This document shows positions 44,670 through 56,493 of a stretch of 64,000 nt of DNA, one piece after another. The stretch's first letter is position 1. Every line of letters begins with the position of its first letter. Below the pieces are notes generated by a model. It saw only the letters and a program-made list of their open reading frames with translations. It did not search any database and was not told the DNA's origin. Source of the DNA: Hymenopellis radicata (taxonomy: Eukaryota; Basidiomycota; Agaricomycetes; Agaricales; Physalacriaceae); NCBI GenBank assembly GCA_015501595.1, contig JADNRX010000026.1, forward strand, positions 244,679-308,678, written 5' to 3'. The translations under genes and the position numbers were made by a program.

Positions 44670-45910
44670 ATGCAGTCTTTTCTCTACAGATCACTTTTTC
44701 TGCTTGTGCTCTGCGCAGTCGGCTTTGGCACACCTGTTTCCGATGATCTCGAAAAAAGAGCCAACAGCGTTCGTGTCTACGCTTTTGGCCGTGTCCTTTT
44801 ACTTATCCTAACCCAGTCATTCGTTGGCTACCTCATGATTCACTTCTGTGCGTGTCTCTTCAATTTTGTCTGAGCGCGCCCCACCCGAACTCAATTCACC
44901 TCGCCCAGATGACCGAGAACCATCCATTTTCGCGCACCTAAGCAATGGAAACGACCCACTTTCATACACTGCGCTCAACGGAGACAACGCCATCCTCGTT
45001 CCAACCGTCGGAACTGGAGGCGTCCGAGACCCATACCTGGTCTCGCGGCCCGACAATTCCAAGCACTGGATTATCGCGACCGACCTGGACATCGATTCCA
45101 CCAACTGGGATGCGGCGACGCGGCGCGGTAGTCGCGGCCTCGTTGTTTGGGAAAGCACCGACCTTGTTAGATGGACCGGTGAACGCCTGGTCCAAGTCAT
45201 GCCAGCGACAGCTGGTATGGTTTGGGCGCCGGAGGCGGTATGGGATTACGAGAAGCAGCAGTTCCTCGTCGTGTGGTCCTCGCGCTTGTATGCTTCAACG
45301 GATACACAGGTATGCCTTCGGACTCTTCGTCATGGAAGTTGACAAGTGAATATCATTCTTAGCACACCCGCTCTGCAACAACGCTAGATCAAATATTTTA
45401 CGCGTACACGACGGATTTCCAGACGTTCACGACGGCGCAGCCGTACATTGCTCTCAGCGGCACGCCTGTGATCGATCTGACGTTCTTGCCCATGGATACG
45501 ACGGGCCAGTCCTATGCCAGGTTTATCAAGAATGAGACGACGTTGACTGTGTGGGAGGAGCGCTCTACCACAGGCCTTTTCGGGACGTGGCAACGCGTCG
45601 GTTCGCAGAGCTACATCACCAATGTTGTCTCGGAAGGTCCCTTGGTGTTCTGGGACAACAAGGTGGAGAACAGAGCTTATCTTTTCCTGGACGAATATGT
45701 CACTGCCTTCGTAAGCCTTGCTGTTTCGCCATGAAGCAGAACTTGCTCTTATTTCACGTCTAGGGATACGTTCCGTACGTGACGAACAATGTCGATAACG
45801 CCGCTTTCAGCACCGCGTCAACAAGTTCATTCCCATCCCTGCTCAAACATGGTGTCGTGAAACCAGTTACTCAAGCGCAGTACGATTTGATCCGAAGCAC
45901 CTGGGCTTGA
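44670..45910 (+). CDS. Secreted GH43 hydrolase (single-domain)
   Basis: Five exons (44670-44768, 44817-44847, 44909-45309, 45363-45710, 45764-45910) give 341 residues. A signal peptide (SFLYRSLFLLVLCAVGFG) is followed by a short propeptide ending in the Kex2-like KR of DDLEKR. The propeller begins SFVGYLMIHFYDREPSIFAH, then LSNGNDPLSYTALNGDN, GVRDPYLVSRPDNSKHWII (base Asp in RDPYL), RGSRGLVVWESTDLVRWTGE, MVWAPEAVWDYEKQQFLV and, late, EGPLVFWDNKVENRAYLFLD (Glu candidate acid). This is the short GH43 group without a C-terminal domain, often active on arabinan or galactan side chains; the sugar is not certain. It lacks the second domain found in the GH43 at 22118. It sits directly after the GMC gene. 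The frame is intact. Confidence 0.88.
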
Positions 45911-46042
45911 CGAGGAGTACTTGACATGGAATGTGAAGAGTCATCTCATTCAATAGAGTACACCACGTAGTTATACAAGATCAATCAGACAATTCCATGT
46001 ACATCGGATCGGGAGAAGAGACGCTAAGACTCGACATACGAT

Positions 46043-47470
46043 CTACCAGTTTATCTGGAGACATAAGGGCATGAAGCTCCGGGAGGCCTGCTTAGGGGCG
46101 CCTGTGCGCCTGACTTTCGTCGGCGAAGGCGGCGGAGAGTCGTCCAAGTCCGGATTAGAATCAATTCCGCCGAAGTCGAAATCTTCTCCGCTACTCTCTT
46201 GAGGAACAGCTTTAAACGGACGGCCTCTTTTCTTGGATGCAGGAGAAGCTTTGGCTACAAGACGCGTTTTAACTTTGGATTTTGAGGGCTGTGGAAGCCG
46301 TTCGTCATCGGTATCATCCAGCTCTGGATTGGAATCAATGCCGCCGAAATCGAAGGCCTCACCATCGCTTGATTCATGGCCCGTCTGTATCTTTGGTGGC
46401 CTGCCTCTCCTCTTCGGAAGGGATAAAGCTGAACTGGTAGGAACTGCTATCTTCTTCGGCCGTCCGACTTTCTTTAGTACAGAGTGCCCTTTCTTCGACG
46501 GCGAAGGTGAAAGTCCGTCGTCACTAATGGTCGTGCGCTTTCGTGAAGTGCTCGTGCGTCGTTTCCGTTTGGTAGGAGTGGTTTGAGTTTCATCTTCAAC
46601 TCCATCGTCGTCCTCCATGTCCAACCCATCTTCTTGATCATCATCATCCATGACCTGGGTCGTACCAACGCGGCTGAATATCCCTTTGACAATGTCACCC
46701 CAAAGAATGTACTTGGCACATCCTGGACATTTGCCTCCTCGTGGAATCATGCGTTCCACGCTCCCAAGGAAACGGGCGGAGAGGCATGGCAGATGCGCCG
46801 ACATCCCACAATCGGGGCAAACTGCAATTGAAAGCGGTTCTGGAGGAAGACTAGAAGAGCAGATGTGACAGCTCGAGTGTGGTGGTGGAGCTTTGATTTG
46901 CGAGGAGATATCGAGAGTAGACGGGCCGCCAAGCACAGTCGAAGATGAAGCAACACTTTTTGGAAGCTTGCTCCAAAGTCTCACGGCAGTTTCGGTGAAG
47001 AGCACAACACGAAGGGGCTGCACATCATATGGATGAGTTGCGACCATCGTGTGCAAGTTCTTTACGTGCTGAGCGAGACTTCGACCCTTTGTAGTCTTCC
47101 CTTTAGATGACGGGAGATGTGAGGGTGTTGCCAGGCCCATTCGAACTGTAGAGCAGCTTGTTTGGATGGAAATCCGTGTACCAGCATGTGCATAACCCAT
47201 GGACGCTTGCGCGATGTCTTGAAGGCTCCCTGAGATATCTCGCCTGTGTTCGATTAGTGAGCTATAACCTTTTGTTATCGATACAAGTTATTCACCGTTA
47301 TGTTGCCTGATACGCCTCAGAGGATTTGGCGTGCTACCAATATAAGTAGCTGTTGCGGACGGAGTCTTGATAGATTTCAGGAGATAGCATGCGTAAAACT
47401 GTGGGTATGCATGCGCCTAAGAACCTTAGTCGAAACTGTCGCGTTAGCGCAAGTGAAAGCTTACATTCAT
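46043..47470 (-). CDS. SLX1: SLX1 structure-specific endonuclease subunit with AT-hooks
   Basis: Catalytic subunit of the SLX1-SLX4 nuclease that cuts branched DNA. Exons 47470-47465 (6 nt: Met-Asn), 47398-47296 and 47243-46043 give about 436 residues if one frame change near 47100 is allowed. The GIY-YIG domain is plain: [56 protein letters not shown] and FEWAWQHPH. The C-terminal RING-like zinc domain follows: [31 protein letters not shown], ending [18 protein letters not shown]. Beyond it is a tail with three AT-hook-like GRP cores ([21 protein letters not shown]) and two copies of an [14 protein letters not shown] motif. Between HPHISRHL and the following [10 protein letters not shown] the frame changes at AAA/GGG runs (plus-strand 47099-47104). 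Divergent from a RING gene 363 nt away. Confidence 0.88.
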
Positions 47471-47833
47471 GATGGTGGTCTGTTAAGAACTGTAGCACGA
47501 TCACGTGTTGTTGTTGGACTGACTCATCTCTGAGGTGTGGTTTAGGAAGCGACTGCTCAGCACCTGAGGCTCATAGACCTCTTCAACGTACAGCAATGAT
47601 TTGACATTTTGGCTGGCCAGTGGTTCGACTCCCGCAGAACTCACCCCTGAGCGGCATGCCGGGTGGCGTTATCGGCACGTGGAAGTCACGTGGTGAAATT
47701 TCGTGAGCTGCCTTAGTTTGCTTCGCTGGAGTTTGAACCGCAACTACAACGACGAGGGCCAACTCGGCCTCGATTCTCTCTCTTTCTCAATACAGAGGCG
47801 TTTAACTTGCTCTGATACCCTTTCTCTGCTCCG
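47471..47833. other. Divergent promoter region between SLX1 and the RING gene
   Basis: 363 nt between opposed start codons. No clear TATA box. A T-loop-like GGTTCGACTCC at 47618 is not part of a tRNA. Confidence 0.5.
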
Positions 47834-48813
47834 ATGCCTGCCGCACGGGCTACAAGGCAAAACAGGGCGTCGCCACTCGCAACGAGCCCCAAGCACTCAA
47901 ATCGGTCGCGCGACGTAATAGAACTACCCAGCCGCCCAGCAGCGCCGACAAAGCGCAAGCCGCGTCACACAGAGGTAATCGAGATCTCCTCTGACGACGA
48001 CGAGGCTGCTCTACCGGCCTATGAGGCTGCAAGAGCCGATGCGCTGGAGGCACAAGTAAAGAAATTGAAAGCGGTTCGTCATTTGGTCGAGAATCGTTAA
48101 CGTGTCGCTTATGTTGTTATAGGAATTAGCCAAATCTGAAGCGGATAAGAAACGGATTCGGAAAGAACGGACTGCGTTACAAGAAACTGTTGAGAAGCTA
48201 CAAGCGTCCAAGGCTCAAGACGCTGGGGATGAGGAGACTATAGTGCGTTCTATTTCACCGCCAATTCCCTTTCACTGATTTCATTTGTGCAGGCCATCTC
48301 AAAGCTCGAAGATGATCTTACCTGCGAAATATGCTCCATGAAAATGTGGCACCCCTACATGTGCGTCTGTCCTCTCCACGGCCATGTTCATCGCCAACAA
48401 CATTTTCTAGATTGCCCAAATGTGGACACACATTCTGCGAGACCTGTCTGCATGGGTGGTTCACGACGACCACCACACAATATCAAGCTACACATCCCAA
48501 CTACAACCCCAATCTCCCCATTCCGATGCCTAATTTCTTGCGAGACACCGTCTACTATGGCCAGATCGTTCCTCGGCAATTGATCAATATGGTGAACCAA
48601 CTCGACACCGGTGGGCCTTCCCTAACATGTCCCACCTGTCGAGAGGCTGTCAAAGTTCGGCCAGTCGAGTGTTTCGCCATCAAGAGCCTGGTCAGGACCG
48701 TTGGTTCCGCCCAAGGCGAGGAAAGTCCCAAGAAACCTGCTGCAGCAAAGGGGCGAGGAAAGCATAGAGCACCGGTCGTCAAAGACCCATGGGCGGTATT
48801 CTTTCCCTCATGA
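47834..48813 (+). CDS. RING-finger protein with coiled coil
   Basis: Four exons (47834-48073, 48123-48242, 48293-48360, 48411-48813) give 276 residues. A disordered N-terminus contains EVIEISSDDDE, a SUMO-interacting-like acidic patch, and is followed by a coiled coil (EAARADALEAQVKKLKA to ERTALQETVEKLQASKA). The C3HC4 RING reads CEICSMKMWHPYILPKCGHT-FCETCL with the closing CPTC about 55 residues later, so the loop before the last zinc pair is unusually long. The C-terminus is basic (KGRGKHRAPVVKDPW). Probable E3 ubiquitin or SUMO-targeted ligase; target unknown. Such SIM-plus-RING layouts occur in genome-maintenance ligases, which would suit its divergence from SLX1, but this is inference. 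Confidence 0.82.
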
Positions 48814-49067
48814 TCCGGGATAGGCATTTATTGTTATTCTTGGGACTCGCATTGCATTCATGTATAACTTATATGCAGTATCTCTAAATTAGCCCTGTCT
48901 GTATACGCGTCTTGACCCCCATACATCGGTAAATATCCTACATACTCTATCCAATATTACATGATACATTAGCTACAGTGGAAGTGAGTGTGGTTGTACA
49001 GACATGCAAGAAGAACGTAAGGTCGTGAATCTAAATGCGAAAACATGCAAAAAAAGTGGGAGCTAAC

Positions 49068-52000
49068 TTATCGCTTTCGAGGCTTTGCCTTTGTGGCTAC
49101 GGTCTTCGACGCAGTTCTCTGCTTCTTGGGCTTGGGAGCAGGCATTGGCCCTTCAATGATTACCACCTCGTCGTCACTAGGAGGTGCTTTTCTTTTAGAG
49201 CCAGACGTCCTTCGAGATGAAGTCGACGCGATGGGGAGCATATCCACGTCAATAATCTCGCTCGAGTTTGACGAACGGTTGACCGATGGACTCCCACGTC
49301 GTCCCGAAACTCGAGCCGAGGAACGCGAATGAGGAGAAGACGCCGGAGACGCGCGTGACGTCATACGGGTGGCCGACGTCGACGAGCTTGGCTCATGAGC
49401 GCTCGTCGGCGCCGCTCTACCCTGGTGTGCTGTGGGCGCGGCGCCAACCTCCAACCTCGTCTCCCGCCAATCCCGTTTGAAGATGCTATCCGACGATAAT
49501 CCATCCTCAAAAGTCCTCAGATTCCCTTCAATGACAGGATCGTCCGTCCGCGATTCCAGGATGCCATCGCCAGTCATGCGAGCACCGAAAGTATCGAGAG
49601 ACAGCGAGCCGGTATTTTTGACGAGGTATTTGACCTTGAGACGCTGCTTTTCCTCCCTTTCCCGTTCAGCCTCCTTTGCATCAAGATTCGACGGCTCTCC
49701 GAGATTCTCGATCCACTCCCAAGGTCGGTTTACCACAGGCGTTTCTTGAACGACTTGTCCAGATTGGTCACGACGACACGACGCTAGATCTGCAACCCTC
49801 GCCACGTTAGGCAGCGACGGTAGTAAAGAACGAAGCTGCCTCAGATATTCCGGCGGAATGTCCGTCGTCAGCGCAGAGGCGTCCATGGGAGGGTATGCGG
49901 CGAACGGGTCAAAAGCTGCCAATTTGTTTGCAGCTGGGGTTTCTGCAGCACTGTCAGATAGTGCTCACGGTAACATGAAAGGCAACGTACCATCAACGAG
50001 GAAGAGCAACGTGTCCAAAAGTAAGGGAAACACGATCGAGTCGAAGTTACTCCCAGATGCGTGAAACTGAAGTTTATCAGCACTTCGTACTTATTACAAA
50101 GAATGAGATGCATACCAAAGCGAGACGGTACAAGGTTTGGCTGAGACCACGACACTGACTCGTCGTGCTTGGTGTCCATGCCCCATCGAAGCCTAGGTCA
50201 AACTGCAGTAACCGCGCGAGAAGAATGACTCGTCGTGTAAACGAATCTCTACGTGAATCATCGAGCTCCTTCGATTCCGCATCTATTCTGTTGAACTTGG
50301 CACATAACGTCGAAAAGAAGGCGTCCTGAACCTGAGGATTGAGCGAAGGAAGCTGGGACGGTTCTTGACGCAGCGGTTCAGCCACATAGATAAGGATGCG
50401 GAACGATTCTCCTGCACGAGTAGCACAGTCCTCGATTACTCCCACATCCGTCGTGTCTTTGCCAATAGTCTCGGTGAGGAAGCGAAGTCCGTTGTTAATA
50501 ATTTTTCCCGCAACCGCCGACCCGACTCCTTGAGTCATTTGCGTAACAAAACTCGCTTCATCCGAGGAAAGAGAATGGTCAAAGATGACGGCCGTTAGTT
50601 TGTCCAACGTCATGCACGCTGTCTCGTACGCATGGGACTCAGTCGAGACCGAATGCTCCATCTGCTTCAGGAAAAACTGTAACTGAATCGTCGTGGCCGA
50701 TATCATCCACGGGCTCAAGAACGACGACTTCTCGGGCCAGCTGTAGATTTCGATGTCTGAAGTAGTGCATTAGCGTCAGTTCGCACACCATTGTTATCGA
50801 TCATACCTTCTTCAGGAGCCTCAGAGAATATCATCCTCAACGCCGCCATCGTTCGGTCGCCAACCTCCGGACTGGTGTTCTCAAGCAAATTCATGGCATG
50901 TTCAAATGCGGTCCGAAGAGCATCCAGGTTACGGAAAGTCCCTTGCCGAAAGTTATTGTCCTCGTAGAGGCAATGTCGGATTGTCTTCACCTCCGCCCTC
51001 AGCCTCTCAGGAATGAGCTCGTTGTTTTCCAAGGAAACGATGATCGGAATATTAGTGACCAAGACAGGAAAATGTGGATCGCAGTAGACGTCCTGCTTTC
51101 GTGTCCTCAATCGTTGAATGTCAAAGATATCGGCTGGTGGCATCGCCGCTGCCGTTCCCTCTTCGCAGAGCAAAAGCACCTTGACGAGATTGTTCGCCGC
51201 AGCGAGAAAGAGTTCCATCTGACTGGCCTGCTGCGGCGTCGAAGCGGACGCACCGAGCTGCCAGGCGGGATAAACAAGACCGGTCATTATCGTCGTAGTT
51301 TTCAACGCCCCGCGAACGACCAAGAATAAGAGCAGAACAGTCGCGATATCCCACGTCTCTGGACTCAGCATCGCAACCTCATGTTTTCCCGGCCCCAAAA
51401 ACCATCGCAAAACTTCATCGTCAAGGCCAGACGGCAGATGTTGGTCAATGTGACACAGGAAGTGGGCATAACGAAGCGCGCAGTCTCGCCGTCCACTTTC
51501 TTCGGGAGTCATAGCAGGGATCTGACGCAGACTGGCGATAGTGTTGTCCCACACTTTCCATGCCCAGTCATACGACATTCGGTACTTGATCCAGAGGCCA
51601 TTGGCAAGCGTGGAGGGAGCCTGTGGGTCGAAATCTCCGGCTAGAAGTAAAATCTCAGGTAACACGTCGGGAACCGCGACCGGAGCTTGGTTGACCATCA
51701 GGGGTTGAAGGGCCTGTATACTATTCAGCGAGTAGGCTAGATGAAAGAAAAAAGTGACTGACTAATGCATAGATAGAAGCGTCCGTCTGTATCTGGTCAC
51801 GAGCTTCGCGGCTCAGAAGCGCGTTGTTGTCCAATTCCACGATCAAGAGAAGAAGGGCGCGAGACTGAACACCTCGACTTTTCCATGATTGATGCGCTGT
51901 TTGAAGAGTCGCCAGTATCGTATTAACTGCATCCATGCATGCCCAAATGGTGGCGAAACGACGAATGATGTCGATCGCGGTGTTCAGGCTATCTGCCGTC

Positions 52001-54716
52001 GAAGAGTGCTCAAGTAGGCAGAGAGTGAGCTATTGGTAAGACATCAGGTAACATTAAAGGAAAGAGAGTATTTGAAGTCACATTCAACAACGATTGAAAA
52101 CATTTCGTCTTCGCCATGAGTTCGACAGTCAGACAATACGACTTGAGAACACTTTCATCACCACTTGACTCTGCACTAAAAGCTGTGAAAACAGAGTCAG
52201 ATGTTTGAAGAAAAGAGTCTTACTTGGACATTCGTTTCTGAAGAAGCGGGAGCAGCCACAACTTCAACGTCCTAACCTGCTCGTACCGAGAAGCCACCAT
52301 GAACTGGGGACACGTGGCAACTAGCGCTGAGGGGGAGCGCAAGATGTCGGTAGATGAACCTGTCCAAAAGACATTTAGAACCACGTCACATAGCACGCTG
52401 ACAAGCAGACCTTCGAAAATGGGCAGGACCGCACGAATTTCTCTGCGCATCTCCCTCTCGTTCTGCTCTTCCGGTACATCTCTGACCCTGACACCATAGA
52501 GGGCGGTCTTGCGTTGCGCGATATGGGACTTCTCCGTTAAGGTGATCCAGCGGAGGAAGTGCCGATGTCGAGACTCGCCCGGCTGAACAACGTTGAGCAC
52601 GTACTGATAATGTGATCAAACCGAATACGTACGTCACCGACGGTCAACCCAGGTTCCGATCGCGCCACAAGCCGCTGGATGTACCTCTCATATGAAAAGA
52701 GCTGTCGCTGCACCAACTTTCCAAATAGTAATGACACCGTCCGAATGACTTTGGTATCGCCGGCCACGTCGGAGCAGTCCAGCCAGGTGAAGAGCTCATC
52801 CTGCAGAAACTCATCCGGAGAAGTACACTCGCGACGAATAGAGCGAGCAGACGCCCGCTGTCTCCAATTACATATCAGAGTAACAGCAGCGAATGGCCGG
52901 TGATCACCAAATTGAAGAGGCGTTATACACCATGTCAGCAACAAATCAAGTTTGTGCTTAGTGTCCTCCAAGTCGTCAGAAAAGAAGGATATAGAATTGA
53001 TATTGGTCGTTTTCGAGATAGAATTCAGCAACTATCAGTGGATTAAGTATCGCGCTTCATGTCACGAGAGTCTCTCTTACTTTGATGTCAAGTACCGATG
53101 ACCCGAGACGAGCTGTGGCGAGAGGCGGCATGTTGATGAACAACATCGCCTGATTTCTCCGTTGAATGTCACTGCAATGACGAGCCAATGTTTGTCGGAT
53201 GGCAAGCGTATTCTGCGAAGCCAGCGTTTGGTCCATGATGTTCTCCGCCAGTACGGTGTCCAACAATCTCGAATGGAGTTGCCATTGCTTCGGACTGACA
53301 AAAGCGTCCGGTAGTGCAAGACAAATGCGCTAAAGGTGCGTTAGCGTTAAGCTCGAGCGACGGAGAAGGCCTGACCTGGACGATAACTTTCAAAAGCCCT
53401 TCCGTATCGACAAGAAACTCCTTAGATGCCGAAAGGGATATCTACCGGTAGTTGAGCAACGCAGGCAAGACCACGAGCTTTAATGTACCTCTGACAGTTT
53501 GCCCACACATGCGTCTACGAAATGTTTACTTAACGGTCTGCACGCCAGCATACCTTCAAGGTACTCATCGGCAATGCGAGCGATGAAGCCAGCCTGGGCC
53601 AGATTACAAGTGCTCATCTGATGGACAACCCAGACGAGAAACGTCCGATGATCGACTAGACCCTCTAGATAGAACGACTGGAGAAGTTTTAAGCTATATG
53701 CTGTTAATGAGACTGATGTACGTGTCAAATAGTCAGCCGTACCAGTATGAAAATCGTAAGATCCAACGCTCGCGTGTCGCCGAGTCCGCCAATACTCCCT
53801 TGAAAGTCTGTTTGATATTCATGCCCGGGCGAGGGGCGCTCGGAAGGGCGATATCGGCTAGCTGTTTCTTCATATAGCTTGTAACGACGCCAGTCCATTC
53901 CACACTATACTGAGATGGGTTGTAGGACGGTTTATTACGTAGACCAGCCTGACTGCGTGTGAGTATATTGACAGCGGCGATCGTTGGAGTGACTTACAGT
54001 TTCGTTGGCACCAAAAACGCGTAGAAACCATACCGCTCTGGGGATAGCAACGTTGTTGGACTGGAGGAGATCCAGTAGATCGTGTCCTTTGGCACCATGT
54101 GGGACGCTTTTCCCAAGCTTGTTCAGTGGCACGGCTGGATTGGCAAGGTCGGCAAACCAAGTTTGCCGTTTTGGGTCATTGAGCGTCACTCTGGAAGGAA
54201 AGCGAAATGAGGAAGATCTTGGATCAAGAATTCAGCCAATAAGCAGGAAATGGAGGGTAGACCACGCACGGAATGGGCGGTAATTGCTGTGATCGGCGGG
54301 CAAACACCTGATTCATCAACTCCTCCAGTTTGGCAAGTGTATCCGCGCCATGAAGGGCCTCCGAGACGCCCGGCTGTGCAGTTGATGTCTCCAGCTGTGT
54401 TCTGGGTGAGCTAGGAGCAAAGATGATGTAAAGCGGACATACGGAGACAGAAAGCGGGAGTGCAAAGCCATTTTTAACATTTGCGTCGGAAAGAACGTCC
54501 TCCTCTTGGTGCACATGCGGAGGGTGGTATCCGGCATATCCTACGACGCCGTCAGTGCCAACAAAGAGAAAAAAGGGAAATGACCAGACCAAGCTCTGCT
54601 GAAATATGCGCTGGTGGGAGCCACGATGGAGGATGGGCGTGGTACAATGGAATGGGAGTCCTGGGTTGCCTCTCATTGCAGCGTCTGTATGGGCGCAATG
54701 TCGCCGTCGTCGCCAT
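49068..54716 (-). CDS. MED12: MED12/Srb8, Mediator kinase-module subunit
   Basis: Sixteen exons with consistent phases (54716-54590, 54540-54443, 54394-54270, 54190-53998, 53948-53743, 53693-53489, 53441-53376, 53329-53081, 53031-52633, 52582-52224, 52175-52082, 52029-51763, 51713-50807, 50756-50116, 50066-49991, 49942-49068) give 1628 residues. N-terminal landmarks are YHPPHVHQEEDVLSDANVKN, LAKLEELMNQVFARR, the Med12 domain PKRQTWFADLANPAVPLNKL with SVPHGAKGHDLLDLLQSNNV and AVWFLRVFGANETAG, then YNPSQYSVEW, SFYLEGLVDHRTFLVWVV and CNLAQAGFIARIADEYLEGM. Later blocks include WPEKSSFLSPWMISATTIQL. The C-terminus is disordered and basic. MED12 activates Cdk8-cyclin C and links the kinase module to core Mediator in the nucleus. 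No frameshift in 4.9 kb of coding sequence. It diverges from LEU5 across 203 nt. Confidence 0.95.
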
Positions 54717-54919
54717 TCAACAAGGAGTGATCATGGCGGTGAATGAGCAAAACCGCATTTGCAATTGCGAGTATATGGTCCGTTTGCCGGCGGCTAACCC
54801 CGAGAAGAACTATCCTTCTTGAACCGTCACTGGCCATTGGTGCGTCTCTTGTGCCGCCTCTGTTGGTCAGACTCTGATTAGCTAACAGGTCCTCCTTATG
54901 AGCCTTGTCGTCTGTGCCA
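54717..54919. promoter_or_regulatory. Shared MED12-LEU5 divergent promoter
   Basis: 203 nt between opposed start codons of two housekeeping genes. No TATA box is evident. Regulation of both genes must lie here or inside the genes. Confidence 0.45.
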
Positions 54920-56059
54920 ATGAGTTCAGATGTTTCCAAGACCAAGGACCTTGACCGCATTCTTCGCTCGGGACTGGCTGGCGGGGTAGCGGCTTGTGTG
55001 GTACGTATCCATTCCCATCCAACAATCTTTCTCTCACTCTCTACAGGCAAAGTCAGTAGTCGCCCCTCTCGACAGAGTCAAGATCCTTTTTCAGGCATCC
55101 AACCCCGACTATTCAAAGTATGCCGGTGCGTTAGCATTCTCCGATGTTCGTCATCGTTTCTCAACTTGCGGAAGGCTCCTGGAGTGGCGCATATCGCGCA
55201 GGAACTCGCATATACCACGAGTCTGGTGTGCGCGGACTCTTCCAAGGACATTCCGCGACATTACTAAGGATTTTCCCTTACGCGGCTATTAAATTCATGG
55301 CATACGATGAGATACACTACGTGAGCGCTACCGCGTAATGCTCCAGAGCATGTTCTAACGGCTTTCTCTAGATCCTAATGCCAACGAGAAACGACGAGAC
55401 CAACGTTCTCCGCTTCACAGCCGGAGCTTTATCCGGTGCGTCTTCCCTCGGTGCATGAGCCGCACCCCTTCTCACCTTGTACAGGGATGACATCAGTCTG
55501 TTTTACTTACCCTCTCGAACTCGCGCGTGTTCGCATGGCCTTTCGAACTACAGCCTCTCCTGACGCCCTTCGTCCCTCCTTCCTAGGCGCTTTGCGTAAG
55601 ATATATCACGAATCCGCCTCCATACCACACGGCCAGAAAACCGCACCTCTATTTGAACAGTTTCCGTTCCTCAAGTTCTATCGGGGCTTTACCGCGACGA
55701 TGATTGGTATGATACCGTACGCGGGAATGTCGTTCCTTGCCTGGGGTTACCTTCGCGCACGCTTTCTTCCCAAAGACAAGTTAAAGGCTGCCTCTCCTGG
55801 AGCGGATCTGATAATTGGCGCTGTTTCGGGTGCGGCGGGACAAACTGTGTCTTATCCGTTCGAAGTGATCAGGAGGCGCATGCAAGTTGGCGGTATTACC
55901 CGACCGGATCGCTGGTTAGGATGGAAAGAAACCGTCATGGCAATATATCGCGCTGGCGGCTTGGGAGGATTCTATGTCGGATTGAGCATCGGATATCTTA
56001 AAATTGTCCCCATGAGTGCCGTCACATTCGCGGTTTGGGAAGGAGGAAGCGTTTATTAG
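54920..56059 (+). CDS. LEU5: Mitochondrial coenzyme A carrier (LEU5/SLC25A16-42 type)
   Basis: Exons 54920-55000, 55047-55125, 55175-55320, 55372-55435 and 55485-56059 give 314 residues with three mitochondrial-carrier repeats. Signature P-x-D/E-x-x-R/K motifs are [21 protein letters not shown] and [11 protein letters not shown]. Family blocks: [92 protein letters not shown] and [14 protein letters not shown]. The pattern matches yeast Leu5, required for CoA accumulation in the matrix. There are two in-frame upstream alternatives for the start; I chose [13 protein letters not shown] because it precedes the first helix at the usual distance. The frame is intact. Confidence 0.9.
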
Positions 56060-56493
56060 AGTTTTAGGGCTTACAAATATTGTGCGTGTTTCCTTGCGCC
56101 ACACTTGACTGAAGCTGACTTGTGGAAAGTTTTTTGTACATTATAGACACGTTGTACCACATAATCAAGAGACTCCACTATAATGCCGTTAGCTTACTTG
56201 AAGTCTGCTGGAACCAATGTCGGTCGTCCATGTCCAGTCCCTTATTCACGCGCCACTGTGGACGAACATTTCTCTAGGCAAGGATCGACGGCAGACTGTG
56301 CTGAACCAGGAGGAAAACTATTTCCAGGTGGACCAGGTTGCCTTTTTCGGATGTCAATTGGATGGATGAATGTCATTCCAACCCATTGTTTGTTACAGCG
56401 CGTGACTCGTCACACTGCTTTCTTACTATAAACACTGACAGACGCGACCACAACTACTTCCCTACTCCTTTCGCCATACGCTAGTTCATTGGC
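56060..56493. other. Intergenic, nothing recognised
   Basis: Between LEU5 and the BRCT-protein gene on the same strand. A short frame at 56183-56431 has no family resemblance. The right part is the likely promoter. Confidence 0.5.

Noticed and set aside
47600..47660. T-loop-like GGTTCGACTCCCGC suggesting a tRNA gene
   Set aside because: The flanking bases cannot form the T stem, and no acceptor, D or anticodon arm can be folded around it.
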